The notes: a model not told the origin generated them from the sequence alone. Shown: positions 52,776-62,594, numbered from the stretch's first letter. The stretch: DNA of 64,000 nucleotides from Alphaproteobacteria bacterium (GCA_021732145.1 JAKFVN010000007.1:21001-85000); one strand, 5' to 3'. Numbers and translations: made by a program.

Positions 52776-53808
52776 ACGTGCCGCCTTTGGCCTTTATGTC
52801 ACTGCATATATCGGATGCGGTTGCAGCGCTTGCTGCGCTTCCTTGAATGCGGAACACCTGCTTGCCGCCATTGATGGTTGCGGATGCGATGTTGAGCCAT
52901 GCGCCCCGCAATTCACCCGCATATTTCGATTTGAATTGCGCCAATCCCTTATCGGCCGATGGCTTGTCAAAAAAGCTGGCCAATTGGAAATGCGCCTTGC
53001 CGTTTGCCGCTTCTTTTTTGGATTCAGGTGCCGCATCGTCGTCATCTTGCGCGGCCAAGGCAGCCGTGTCTTTTACCCGTACTTTTGATTTTGGCCCTGA
53101 TGTATCCACTGCCGGCTCTTCTTCGGCTGCGGTTTCTTTTACAAACGGTTCTTTTACCGTTGGCTCTTTAGCGGCGGGTTCTGCGGCCTGGGGTTCTTCT
53201 TCCGGCGCGGCTTCGGGAATGGGCGTTGGCTTTACCAATGGTTGCGGTTCTCCTTTTGACATATCAAAGGCTGCCGATGGTTTTGCTGACTGCACAGGCG
53301 GTTTTACAGCATTTGGCGCTGCTTCCACAACGCGGCCCATCGCCGCAACAGCAACGGGCGCATCAACCGCCTTGCCAGCCGCGGCTGGCGTTGGAAGCGG
53401 CGCGGTTTTTTCAACCTGCTTGTCGTCTGGCTGATCGTTTTGTTTGTCTGCCGGCCTGCCCGCTTTGGCATCTGGCGCGGGAACAGGCACAGGAATGTCT
53501 GCCGCAACAGGCTGTGTGTTGAGCGGGGTTTCAGGGCCGGGCAAAATGCGTTCAACCGTCACCATTTTTCCATCGGATGAAACGGTATTGAAAATCAATT
53601 TATCCTGATGCGGGATTTGCATGCCGCCTGGTTGATCTGGCTTCACCTTATAGGGTGTGTTGTCTGCTTTCAGAATTGCGATTTGCCCATTGTCTTCCGG
53701 CCAGATGAAACCGGCCACGAGCCACAGCGCGCCGACAATCACCAGTAACGTCACCAGTCCGAATATAATCCGTAACCGCGGATTATGTTCATCAAAATCA
53801 CGCATCAA
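52756..53808 (-). CDS. SPOR-domain membrane protein
   Basis: N-terminal TM segment, long Pro/Ala/Glu-rich linker, C-terminal SPOR-like 'AHFQLASFFDKPSADKGLAQFKSKYAGELRGAWLNIASATINGGKQVFRIQGSA'. Confidence 0.85.
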   Translation of the reverse strand: MMRDFDEHNPRLRIIFGLVTLLVIVGALWLVAGFIWPEDNGQIAILKADNTPYKVKPDQPGGMQIPHQDKLIFNTVSSDGKMVTVERILPGPETPLNTQPVAADIPVPVPAPDAKAGRPADKQNDQPDDKQVEKTAPLPTPAAAGKAVDAPVAVAAMGRVVEAAPNAVKPPVQSAKPSAAFDMSKGEPQPLVKPTPIPEAAPEEEPQAAEPAAKEPTVKEPFVKETAAEEEPAVDTSGPKSKVRVKDTAALAAQDDDDAAPESKKEAANGKAHFQLASFFDKPSADKGLAQFKSKYAGELRGAWLNIASATINGGKQVFRIQGSAASAATASDICSDIKAKGGTCVIIRQ

Positions 53809-55559
53809 CGCATCTCCTCTAACGGCTTAACGCCAATCACGGCAAGGCCGCTGGCGATTACAGTAGTTATTCCTTTTAGCAATGCAAGCCTTGCCATCGT
53901 GAGCGGCAAATTATCCTCGATAATAAAACGAAGCTGCGCGTCGTCCTTGCCTTTATTCCAGAAGGAGTGGAACAGCGCCGCAAGGTCATAAAGGTAAAAA
54001 CTGATACGATGCGGCTCGCGTGTTTGTGCAGCAGCTTCTACCATTTTCGGCCAATTGCACAGGAAACGGATGAGCGCGATGTCATCTTCGCTGGTCAGCA
54101 AACTTAAATCCAGATTGCTGAGCGTGTTAACGCTTATGTCGGCTTTAGGGAATAATTCCGCAGCTTTTCTGAATACCGAATAGCACCGCGCATGCGCGTA
54201 TTGAATATAGAATACGGGATTATCACGCGACTGCTCCTTGGTTTTGGCAAAATCAAATTCAAACTGGCTGTCAAAGCTGCGGGTTAGAATGGTGAAGCGC
54301 ACGCTGTCCGCGCCCACCTCCTCTACCATTTCGCGAAGGGTGATGATATTGCCTGAACGCTTGGAAAGCTTAACGGCTTCACCGTTATTAAACACCTTCA
54401 CCATCTGGCAAAACAGTACATCGAGTTTGGCCGAACCATCTGAAATCGCAGCAATCGCGGGACGCATGCGTTCCAGGTAGCCACCATGATCCGCGCCAAG
54501 CACGTTGATCATCAACTTAAACCCGCGCTGGATTTTCGTATAGTGATACGCAATATCCGGCATGATGTACGACCATGTGCCATCACGCTTTTTCAATGAG
54601 CGGTCGCTGCTATCGCCAAATTGCGATGAACGGAACAATGTCAGTGGCTCCGGTTTCCAATCTTCCATTTCCTTGCCGCGTGGCGGCGGCAATGTGCCGA
54701 CATAAATCAGGCCTTTGTCTTCGAGTGACTTGAATACTTTATCCAGCGTGCCGTTTTCAATCACATCGCGTTCATTGCTGAACACATCATGTTTGATGCC
54801 AATCATGTTCAAATCTTCGCGAATGGCCTGCATCATTTCCGCAACCGCAAATTCGCGCAGCGGCTTCAGCCATTCAGCTTCATCTTTGCCTTGCCATTTT
54901 TTGCCGTCACGCGCCACCAGCTTTTCAGCAACTGGCTTTAAATAATCACCGGGATATAAGCCTGCGGGAATTTCACCAATGCTTTCGCCCAATGCTTCGC
55001 GGTAGCGTAAATGCACGGTTCTGGCCAATACATCAACCTGCGTACCCGCGTCGTTAAAGTAGTATTCGCGCGTTACATCATAACCCGCTTTTTGCATCAA
55101 ATTGGAAAGCGCATCCCCAAACACTGCGCCGCGCACGTGACCCGCATGCATCGGGCCAGTTGGGTTTGCAGAAACATATTCGACAACCACTTTTTCGTGA
55201 TTACCAAGATTCAAATCGCCGTAATGCGTTCCGGCATTCAAAATTGTTTTAAGTTGTTCCTGCCAGATGGATGACGCAAGACGCAGATTGATGAAACCCG
55301 GGCCTGCAACTTCTACACTTGTGTATGAGGTATCTTTTTTAAGCGCTGCGACCATCGCATCTGCAATCGCGCGCGGTGGCTTGCCAATAAGTTTCGTCAG
55401 CGTCATCGCCAAATTGGTTGCGATGTCTCCGTGTTTTGTATCGCGCGGCGCTTCAACTGTGAAGTCAGGAAGTTCTGCTGGTAATGTCCAGCCTTCGGCC
55501 TTGGCAACATCGGCCAGCGTGCTTTTCAAAAGTGTTTTAATATGTTCGTAAATCATCAT
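53805..55559 (-). CDS. argS: Arginyl-tRNA synthetase
   Basis: 584 aa, 'VVEYVSANPTGPMHAGHVRGAVFGDALSNL', 'KLSKRSGNIITLREMVEEVG'. Confidence 0.97.
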   Translation of the reverse strand: MMIYEHIKTLLKSTLADVAKAEGWTLPAELPDFTVEAPRDTKHGDIATNLAMTLTKLIGKPPRAIADAMVAALKKDTSYTSVEVAGPGFINLRLASSIWQEQLKTILNAGTHYGDLNLGNHEKVVVEYVSANPTGPMHAGHVRGAVFGDALSNLMQKAGYDVTREYYFNDAGTQVDVLARTVHLRYREALGESIGEIPAGLYPGDYLKPVAEKLVARDGKKWQGKDEAEWLKPLREFAVAEMMQAIREDLNMIGIKHDVFSNERDVIENGTLDKVFKSLEDKGLIYVGTLPPPRGKEMEDWKPEPLTLFRSSQFGDSSDRSLKKRDGTWSYIMPDIAYHYTKIQRGFKLMINVLGADHGGYLERMRPAIAAISDGSAKLDVLFCQMVKVFNNGEAVKLSKRSGNIITLREMVEEVGADSVRFTILTRSFDSQFEFDFAKTKEQSRDNPVFYIQYAHARCYSVFRKAAELFPKADISVNTLSNLDLSLLTSEDDIALIRFLCNWPKMVEAAAQTREPHRISFYLYDLAALFHSFWNKGKDDAQLRFIIEDNLPLTMARLALLKGITTVIASGLAVIGVKPLEEMR

Positions 55560-55574
55560 CTGTCTTGGTCTTAT

Positions 55575-56741
55575 TTATAATGGTTTATCTGGATATAACC
55601 GTTTGAATTCCAGCACCGCGAAGCTGTCCGTCATCCCCGCAATATAATCCGCAACCATTCTGGCGCGGCTGGGCAAGTCTTCAAGTGTTGTTTTATCGGC
55701 AAAACGCTCTACCCATGTAACAGGCAGTAATGACGGGTTGTTGAAAAAGGAATCAAACAGGCCTTTCACCAGCTGGTCGGCCTGCCGATTCATCAATTTC
55801 ACTTTTTCGGCGCGGTACATGTGCTTGAACAAGAAATCACGAAGCACATTCAGGCTCGCTTCAACCTTTTCGCTGAAGGCGACAACGGGCTGTTTGGCGG
55901 CGCGAATATCTTCCGCGCTTTTGGGGTTCAGCTTTGCCAAACGTGATTTGGTTTCGTTTAGCAAATCCGCCACCAGCACGCCAATTGCTTCGCGCACAAT
56001 TTCATTCATCAACCGGCGTTCTTCGATATTGGGGTAGCGCTGACGGGTTTCCTTTACAATCGTATCGAAAATCGGCAAGGCTGCCAATTCATCCATCGTG
56101 AACATGCCGGCATTAAACCCATCATCAAAATCATGGGTGTTATAGGCAATATCATCCGACAGCGCGGCAATCTGCGCTTCAATGCCAGCATAGCTGCCCA
56201 GTTCCAAATCATATTCGTTTTGGAATGCGCGAATGGTTGGCGGAATTTTTTCGCCCACCAATGGGCCGTTGTGTTTGGCAACGCCTTCCAACATTTCCCA
56301 GGTTAAATTCAACCCATCAAAGGCTGCGTATTTTTTTTCCAATATGGTCAGCAAACGAAACGTCTGGTCATTATGATAGAACCCTCCATAAGGTTTCATC
56401 GCTTCATTCAATGCTTTTTCACCTGCATGACCAAAGCAGGTATGGCCCAAATCATGCGCCAGCGCCATGGCTTCCGCCAAATCTTCATCCACATTTAAAA
56501 CACGCGCGATGGTGCGCGCGATTTGCGCGACTTCCAATGAATGGGTTAAACGCGTGCGGAAATAATCGCCTTCGTTTGCAATGAACACCTGCGTTTTATT
56601 GCGCAGGCGGCGAAACGCGCTGGAATGGATGATGCGGTCACGGTCGCGCTGGAACGGGCCGCGCGTCGGGCTTGCGCTTTGGACAAAAAGACGACCACGG
56701 CTTTTATCGGGATGGGTTGCAAATGGGGCTAAATCAGGCAT
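55575..56741 (-). CDS. dgt: Deoxyguanosinetriphosphate triphosphohydrolase-like protein (HD domain)
   Basis: 388 aa, 'RDRIIHSSAFRRLRNKTQVF', 'RTRLTHSLEVAQIARTIAR', 'ALAHDLGHTCFGHAGEKALN'. Confidence 0.93.
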   Translation of the reverse strand: MPDLAPFATHPDKSRGRLFVQSASPTRGPFQRDRDRIIHSSAFRRLRNKTQVFIANEGDYFRTRLTHSLEVAQIARTIARVLNVDEDLAEAMALAHDLGHTCFGHAGEKALNEAMKPYGGFYHNDQTFRLLTILEKKYAAFDGLNLTWEMLEGVAKHNGPLVGEKIPPTIRAFQNEYDLELGSYAGIEAQIAALSDDIAYNTHDFDDGFNAGMFTMDELAALPIFDTIVKETRQRYPNIEERRLMNEIVREAIGVLVADLLNETKSRLAKLNPKSAEDIRAAKQPVVAFSEKVEASLNVLRDFLFKHMYRAEKVKLMNRQADQLVKGLFDSFFNNPSLLPVTWVERFADKTTLEDLPSRARMVADYIAGMTDSFAVLEFKRLYPDKPL

Positions 56742-56873
56742 ATGAAATGTTTACCCTAACTGCCGGAAAAATCATCTGAAATAATGTCCGAAAACGTCAT
56801 GTTGCTAAAGTATTTTTGCTTGGTAAAGTAGCACCTCTTTTACTCCCTCCTTCCGTTAATAAAGGTTCTTTCC

Positions 56874-58292
56874 ATGTCCGCTGTTGCTGCACCTGCCAAA
56901 AACACATCCGTTCGCTCCGAAACCGATAGCTTCGGCCCGATTGATGTAGCCTCTGATAAATATTGGGGCGCGCAAACGCAGCGCAGCTTGCAGAATTTTA
57001 AAATCGGCGGACAGCGTATGCCCGAAGCGCTTATTCGCGCATTTGGCATTTTGAAAAAGGCCGCGGCTGAAACCAACGCGGAACTAGGCGCACTGGATAA
57101 AGCATTATGCGATGGGATCTGCAAAGCGGCTGATGAAGTGATTAGCGGCAAATTGGAAGGCCATTTCCCATTGGTTGTATGGCAAACGGGTTCCGGCACC
57201 CAAACCAATATGAATGTGAATGAAGTGATTTCCAACCGCGCCATTGAAATCATGGGCGGCGTGGTGGGCAGCAAAAAGCCCGTTCACCCCAATGACCATG
57301 TGAATATGGGCCAATCATCGAATGATAGTTTCCCAACGGCCATGCATATTGCGGCGGCAATGGAGATTGTGAATAGCCTTCTGCCTGCCCTCGCGCATCT
57401 GCATGGCGCACTGAATAAAAAGGCCAAGGATTTCGAAAATATAGTCAAAATCGGCCGCACCCATTTGCAAGATGCAACGCCCGTAACACTGGGGCAGGAA
57501 TTCTCCGGCTATGCCATGCAGGTGCATTTGGCGATGGTGCGCGCCAAGGAATGCCTGTACCGCATTTACCCGCTCGCGCAAGGCGGCACTGCCGTGGGTA
57601 CGGGTTTGAACTGCAAAAAAGGGTTTGCAGAATTGTTTGCGAAGAAGGTTGCAGCAATGACCAGCCTTCCCTTCATCACCGCGCCAAATAAATTTGAAGC
57701 GATGGCCGCGCATGACGCGATGGTGGAAGCATCGGGCGTCATGAACACGATTGCCGTGTCATTCATGAAGATTGCGAACGATATCCGATTGCTGGGTTCG
57801 GGCCCACGCTGCGGTATTGGCGAAATTTCATTGCCGGAAAATGAACCCGGTTCATCCATTATGCCGGGCAAGGTAAACCCAACCCAATCCGAAGCGATGA
57901 CGATGGTTTGCGCGCAAATCATGGGCAACCATGTTGCGGTAACGGTTGGCGGCAGCAACGGCCATTTTGAACTCAACGTGTTCAAGCCGGTTATCATTCA
58001 TAACTTGCTGCAATCCATCCGTTTGCTGGCCGATAGCGCGAACAGCTTCACTGATAATTGTGTGGTTGGCATTACCGCGAATGAAGACCGCATCAAGAAG
58101 ATTGTGAATGAAAGCCTGATGCTGGTAACGGCGCTGAACCCCCATATCGGTTACGACAACGCCGCGAAGATTGCCAAGAAAGCGCACGCTGAAGGCAAGA
58201 CGCTGAAGGAAGTCACGCTGGAACTTGGCCTGCTGACATCAGAAAAGTTTGATGAAGTGGTTCGCCCCGAACAAATGGTTGGCGAAAAATAG
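56874..58292 (+). CDS. fumC: Class II fumarate hydratase
   Basis: 472 aa, '[18 protein letters not shown]', '[21 protein letters not shown]', '[27 protein letters not shown]'. Confidence 0.96.
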   Translation: MSAVAAPAKNTSVRSETDSFGPIDVASDKYWGAQTQRSLQNFKIGGQRMPEALIRAFGILKKAAAETNAELGALDKALCDGICKAADEVISGKLEGHFPLVVWQTGSGTQTNMNVNEVISNRAIEIMGGVVGSKKPVHPNDHVNMGQSSNDSFPTAMHIAAAMEIVNSLLPALAHLHGALNKKAKDFENIVKIGRTHLQDATPVTLGQEFSGYAMQVHLAMVRAKECLYRIYPLAQGGTAVGTGLNCKKGFAELFAKKVAAMTSLPFITAPNKFEAMAAHDAMVEASGVMNTIAVSFMKIANDIRLLGSGPRCGIGEISLPENEPGSSIMPGKVNPTQSEAMTMVCAQIMGNHVAVTVGGSNGHFELNVFKPVIIHNLLQSIRLLADSANSFTDNCVVGITANEDRIKKIVNESLMLVTALNPHIGYDNAAKIAKKAHAEGKTLKEVTLELGLLTSEKFDEVVRPEQMVGEK

Positions 58293-58498
58293 TGCGCCTG
58301 AAGAAGCATTCCCTGACATTGCGCGGTCATCGCACCAGCATCAGCCTCGAGGAAATCTTCTGGGCGCAATTGCAAGGGATTGCAAAAAAGCAAAACCAAT
58401 CGGTTCAGGAACTCATTGAAAGCATCGATAAAACGCGCAAAGGAAATCTTTCCAGCGCCATCCGCGTTTATATTGTCGAGAGCCTGCTCAAGACTTAA
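58292..58498 (+). CDS. Ribbon-helix-helix domain protein
   Basis: 68 aa, GTG start sharing the G of the fumC TAG stop. 'RLKKHSLTLRGHRTSISLEEIFWAQLQGIAKKQNQSVQELIESID'. Confidence 0.85.
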   Translation: MRLKKHSLTLRGHRTSISLEEIFWAQLQGIAKKQNQSVQELIESIDKTRKGNLSSAIRVYIVESLLKT

Positions 58499-58670
58499 AG
58501 AACGCAGCCGCTGCGGATTTATGCGATTGCTTGCGCGCGATTTCTTCGCGCACGCGCGCAATCTCCCCTTCCAGCATGGCGATATATTCTTCCAAATCGC
58601 CAACCGAAATCGCTGACAAATCCTTGGGTTTTGGCTTTTGTTTACGGGGCTCGAAGTCTTCTAAATCCAT
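58488..58670 (-). CDS. DUF1192-type small protein
   Basis: 60 aa, 'MDLEDFEPRKQKPKPKDLSAISVGDLEEYIAMLEGEIARVREEIARKQ'. Confidence 0.82.
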   Translation of the reverse strand: MDLEDFEPRKQKPKPKDLSAISVGDLEEYIAMLEGEIARVREEIARKQSHKSAAAAFFKS

Positions 58671-58726
58671 GCTTAACCTTTATTTGCTAGGAATATTGAC
58701 CTTACCCCTTCAGGAAAACCTTGTAA

Positions 58727-59245
58727 ATGAAGCTGGATAATCTCACGCCAGAACAGCAAAAGGAATGGAAAGCGCTTCAGCATGAAAATGACATGCTGCG
58801 GGAAAAGCTGCGCCAGATGGAAACCACCAATCCCGGCGAAGCGACCACTATTCTGCCCCGCCCTGAATTTATCCGCGAAATTGCACGCCTTGTTGCTCAT
58901 GATGAACGCTACGGCGGTATCTCCAGCCTGCTGGTGCTTAGCTTTAACCGCTTGCTTGAGTCAAAACCAACGCTTGGTAATGCAACTTACGGCGCAATCA
59001 TCATTGCCATTTCTGATTGTATTCTTGCCAATGTTCGTTCATGCGATTTGGTGGGCAGGACAGGCAGCAATGATTTCAGCATCATGCTGACCCGCTGCAA
59101 AATCCTCGATGCGGAAACGAAAGCCAAATCACTCACCGCTGCTATCAAGGCGAAATTAGACCCATTGCTGCAAGGCAAGGCGGCCATCGATTTAAGCTAT
59201 ACGATTAGTATTCTGAACAGCCGGGATGACATAAAAAAGGCTTAG
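58727..59245 (+). CDS. Degenerate GGDEF-like domain protein
   Basis: 172 aa, N-terminal coiled-coil then 'RPEFIREIARLVAHDERYGGISSLLVLSFNRL...VRSCDLVGRTGSNDFSIMLTRC'. GSNDF occupies the GG(D/E)EF position. Confidence 0.65.
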   Translation: MKLDNLTPEQQKEWKALQHENDMLREKLRQMETTNPGEATTILPRPEFIREIARLVAHDERYGGISSLLVLSFNRLLESKPTLGNATYGAIIIAISDCILANVRSCDLVGRTGSNDFSIMLTRCKILDAETKAKSLTAAIKAKLDPLLQGKAAIDLSYTISILNSRDDIKKA

Positions 59246-59442
59246 GCGATAATATCGGGGATCAGCATCCCTTCGATTTTCACGATATCATCCTTCAATT
59301 GCAGCTTCCGCTTTTTCAGGCGGCGCATTTGCAGCTCATCCCGTGGATAAGTCTCCTCAAGCCGCGTGAGGATGTCATCAAGGTCGCGGTGCTCCTGCTT
59401 TAACGCCGAAAGCCTGTCACGCAATTGGTTTAGGTGGTCCAT
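59242..59442 (-). CDS. YdcH/DUF465 family small protein
   Basis: 'MDHLNQLRDRLSALKQEHRDLDDILTRLEETYPRDELQMRRLKKRKLQLKDDIVKIE'. Start set at 59442 inside the ORF. Confidence 0.82.
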   Translation of the reverse strand: MDHLNQLRDRLSALKQEHRDLDDILTRLEETYPRDELQMRRLKKRKLQLKDDIVKIEGMLIPDIIA

Positions 59443-59503
59443 GAGCAAAGAACGAGCCTTAATCCCGATTAAAGGGGGTATGAAGGGAGGGCAATATAAC
59501 GCT

Positions 59504-59583
59504 TTATAGCCAATCACATCAATAATAATTAATGCGATTGGCTATAACGGATATGACCATATCCGCGCCCACTTATGTGGGCG
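59504..59583. other. Cluster of three consecutive inverted repeats/hairpins upstream of pfk
   Basis: TTATAGCCAATC(20 nt)GATTGGCTATAA at 59504-59547; CGGATATG-AC-CATATCCG at 59548-59565; CGCCCAC-TTAT-GTGGGCG at 59566-59583. Confidence 0.75.
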
Positions 59584-59704
59584 AACTGCAACGAAGTCCG
59601 GCCAAAATACATAAAATTCTTAAAGATTTGGTAACCCGCCATATGCGTAAATTATTGGCTAAATTCGCCTTTGTTTGACCCCACGCCGCCCAAGAGTTAC
59701 CCGC

Positions 59705-60802
59705 ATGGCTGAACCTTCCAAACAAACACCTAAGAAACTGGGGCTTTTGACCAGCGGCGGCGACTGCGCCGGCTTAAACGCCGTTATCCGCGCTGTGGTG
59801 ACCCATGCGATCCGCCATTATGGTTGGGAAGTGATTGGCATTTGCGAAGGCACGCACGGCCTCATCTACAGCCCGCCGCATATCTTGCCTCTTACCCTCG
59901 ATAAAATGGACAGTGAATTGCTGCGCCGTGGCGGCACGATTTTGGGTACCACGAATAAGGGTGACCCGTTTGCCTTCCCGACCCCTGTCGGTAAAAAAGA
60001 TTTATCAGATGATATTCTGCGCGGCTTCAAAAGCCTTGGGCTTGATATGCTCATCGGCGTTGGAGGCGATGGCAGCTTAAGCATTCTAAAGCGCCTGGCA
60101 GATAAGGGCGGCATCAAGCTGATTGGCATTCCCAAAACCATTGATAACGATGTGGGCGCGACCGAAATGTCGGTTGGGTTCTCAACCGCCGTAGACATCG
60201 CAACCGAAGCGCTCGATCGCTTGCAACCTACGGCCGCAAGCCATAATCGCGTGATGGTTCTGGAAGTCATGGGGCGCGATGCCGGGCACATCGCCCTGCA
60301 CTGCGGCATTGCGGGCGGCGCAGACGTCATTCTGATGCCAGAAATTCCCTATGACATAGAAAAAGTTGCCCACCACATCAACACCATCCGCAAAAATGGC
60401 CGTAACTTTTCATTAGTTATTGTGTCGGAGGCGGTGACGACAACGACCGGCAAGAAAATCAGCAAGGTATTTAACGACCAGCAAAAACGTTTGGGCGGCA
60501 TTGGCGATTATATCGGCCAGCAGATTGCCGAAAAATGTAATGCGGAAGTGCGCGTAACGGTGCTTGGCCACGTGCAGCGCGGCGGCCAGCCCAGTGCGCA
60601 AGACCGCGTTATTGCTTCAGCGATGGGAGTTCATGCGGTTGATTGTTTGGCGCAAGGCAAGCATGACCGCATGGTATGCTGGCGTTACCGCCGCGTGGAG
60701 GATGTTCCACTTGCCGACGCCATTGCCACCTATCGCGATGTGGAACTGGATGGCCCGTTAGTTGCAACGGCCAGAGCACTGGGCATTTGTCTCGGTGACT
60801 AA
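59705..60802 (+). CDS. 6-phosphofructokinase family protein
   Basis: 'LLTSGGDCAGLNAVIRAVV', 'LIGVGGDGSLSIL', 'GIPKTIDNDVGATEMSVGFSTAVDIATEALDRL'. Start set at ATG 59705. Confidence 0.93.
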   Translation: MAEPSKQTPKKLGLLTSGGDCAGLNAVIRAVVTHAIRHYGWEVIGICEGTHGLIYSPPHILPLTLDKMDSELLRRGGTILGTTNKGDPFAFPTPVGKKDLSDDILRGFKSLGLDMLIGVGGDGSLSILKRLADKGGIKLIGIPKTIDNDVGATEMSVGFSTAVDIATEALDRLQPTAASHNRVMVLEVMGRDAGHIALHCGIAGGADVILMPEIPYDIEKVAHHINTIRKNGRNFSLVIVSEAVTTTTGKKISKVFNDQQKRLGGIGDYIGQQIAEKCNAEVRVTVLGHVQRGGQPSAQDRVIASAMGVHAVDCLAQGKHDRMVCWRYRRVEDVPLADAIATYRDVELDGPLVATARALGICLGD

Positions 60803-61167
60803 ACTCACGGATGATTAAGTTCGCATGTGACTGAATCATGATTGAAAATTTACGGTTCAATCCGTCATGCTTAATCGGTTCCTAATTGCGGAAAAAATAT
60901 CGTGCAAGTAAATTAAGATTGTATTTACCGCACTGCGTCATGATGTTCATTCCGCGATTGAATAGTGGACTCCAATCACTTGAAAAACATAGGAACAATC
61001 GCCCGGTTACTTCAAAAATCGATGCAATTTTAGAGGTAAATTTTTAGTAAACATGGACTTATAAAGCGATCAAGAATCGGCTATAGTAGATTCTAGTTCC
61101 AGGCAAAGATTCTTTCCTTGTCTGTTGCTGAAAAGTCCAAGGAAACAATCCAACCAAGGAGGAAATC

Positions 61168-61398
61168 ATGGCATTAGGTCAGCGTATAGTAGCCCTACAC
61201 AAGCGTCACGAATGGTTAGATGAAGTTTTAACAGAGGAAATGCATCACCCACATCCCGATGAAGTCAGAATGGCTCAGATTAAAAAATCGAAGCTACGGG
61301 TAAAAGACGAAATTCAACAACTTGAAAAAATGGAAGGCCGCTATCTTCGTGCGATTAGTACCGAAGAACAATTTCAGAAAAAAGCGGTGAGGCACTAG
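61168..61398 (+). CDS. YdcH/DUF465 family small protein (second copy)
   Basis: 76 aa, 'RIVALHKRHEWLDEVLTEEMHHPHPDEVRMAQIKKSKLRVKDEIQQLE'. Strong Shine-Dalgarno AAGGAGG upstream. Confidence 0.85.
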   Translation: MALGQRIVALHKRHEWLDEVLTEEMHHPHPDEVRMAQIKKSKLRVKDEIQQLEKMEGRYLRAISTEEQFQKKAVRH

Positions 61399-61471
61399 CA
61401 GCTAACTCTGCACGCTCCCCGCCTTTTCAAATCCTCCTGGCTTTATGCGGGAGGTAAGCGCCCCAAAAACC

Positions 61472-61508
61472 AACCCCGCTCATGCCATTGAGCGGGGTTT
61501 TTATTTTA
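61472..61508 (+). terminator. Rho-independent terminator
   Basis: AACCCCGCTCA-TGCCAT-TGAGCGGGGTT followed by a T-rich tract (TTTTATTTTA). Confidence 0.93.
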
Positions 61509-61583
61509 CTAATAATTAAATAGTACCGATACTATAGTGGTTCCCGTAACCACGCCCCGACCATCCCCTTCGATAGCAAGCAC

Positions 61584-62555
61584 ATGAAAATACTATTTGT
61601 CGATTGCGTTGCGTATAAGGCCTACAACTACGCCACGCCCAAAAAGGAAGGGCTTGGTGGATCAGAGTCGACCGTGATGCGCATCGCGCACGGGCTTTCC
61701 CAGCGAAACCACGAAGTATTCCACTATAACCGCATTGATAGCGCGCGAACCCAGATTGAATATAGCTATGGGATTGGCCATTTGGGTGCGAACACGCCCT
61801 ATCCAACCCCCGATGTCGTCATTCACATCAGATGCTATACCGACCCGGCAAGTTGGAAAGCACGCTTTCCAAATGCCAAGCATTTAATCTGGTATCACGA
61901 TTTTCCAAGCCAGTGGATTACTCCGGCGGACTCTGACATCGACGGCGTTTGCGTCAGTCACAGCCATAAAATAAATCTTGAGCGGTATATGGCAACTGTT
62001 CCCGGTTTTATAAAAAGGCCTATTCGCGTTATTTATAATCCTGTCGTCTCCTACCCTGTTCGTCACGCAAAAATTCCTGGGCGTCTGGGCTTCTTTTCTT
62101 CACCAGAAAGGGGGTTAGACCGCTGCTACGAGCTTTATTCAATGGCCAAGAAAATCAGGCCGCATCTTAGTTTCGCCTATTCCAACCCGGGATATTTTGC
62201 AGATGGCACATTGCCTGATGATGCCATCAATATGGGGCAGATGGCGCACCCGCAGGTATGCGAAGAAATCAGCAAATGCGAGGTTCTATTTTACCCGCTC
62301 GCGCGGGTGGTTGAAGCATTCGGAATTGTATATGGGGAAGCCAACGCCATGGGCACGCCTGTTCTCGCCTGCGATTTGGGCGCAGTGCGTGAAGTATTGG
62401 GTAATGGCAATACAATATTGCCAACGGATGCGTCAGAAGAACAAATTATCACCGCACTATTTGAAATGATGGATAAGAAACCACTGGTTAAAGCCGATGC
62501 GCGTTTTGCCATTGAAAATGTGATCGACCAATGGGAATACCTTTTATCCCAATAA
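61584..62555 (+). CDS. Glycosyltransferase (GT4-like)
   Basis: 323 aa, 'PKKEGLGGSESTVMRIAHGLSQRNHEV', 'FFSSPERGLDRCYELYSMAKKIRP', 'YPLARVVEAFGIVYGEANAMGTPVLACDLGAVREVLGNGN'. Confidence 0.88.
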   Translation: MKILFVDCVAYKAYNYATPKKEGLGGSESTVMRIAHGLSQRNHEVFHYNRIDSARTQIEYSYGIGHLGANTPYPTPDVVIHIRCYTDPASWKARFPNAKHLIWYHDFPSQWITPADSDIDGVCVSHSHKINLERYMATVPGFIKRPIRVIYNPVVSYPVRHAKIPGRLGFFSSPERGLDRCYELYSMAKKIRPHLSFAYSNPGYFADGTLPDDAINMGQMAHPQVCEEISKCEVLFYPLARVVEAFGIVYGEANAMGTPVLACDLGAVREVLGNGNTILPTDASEEQIITALFEMMDKKPLVKADARFAIENVIDQWEYLLSQ

Positions 62556-62594
62556 CCTAAACACGAAGCCCCAACCGTTAAGCTGTGTTTTCAT

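Noticed and set aside
53100-53440. Repetitive Pro/Ala/Glu coding stretch as a DNA repeat array
   Set aside because: It is the low-complexity linker of the SPOR-domain protein, common for this family.
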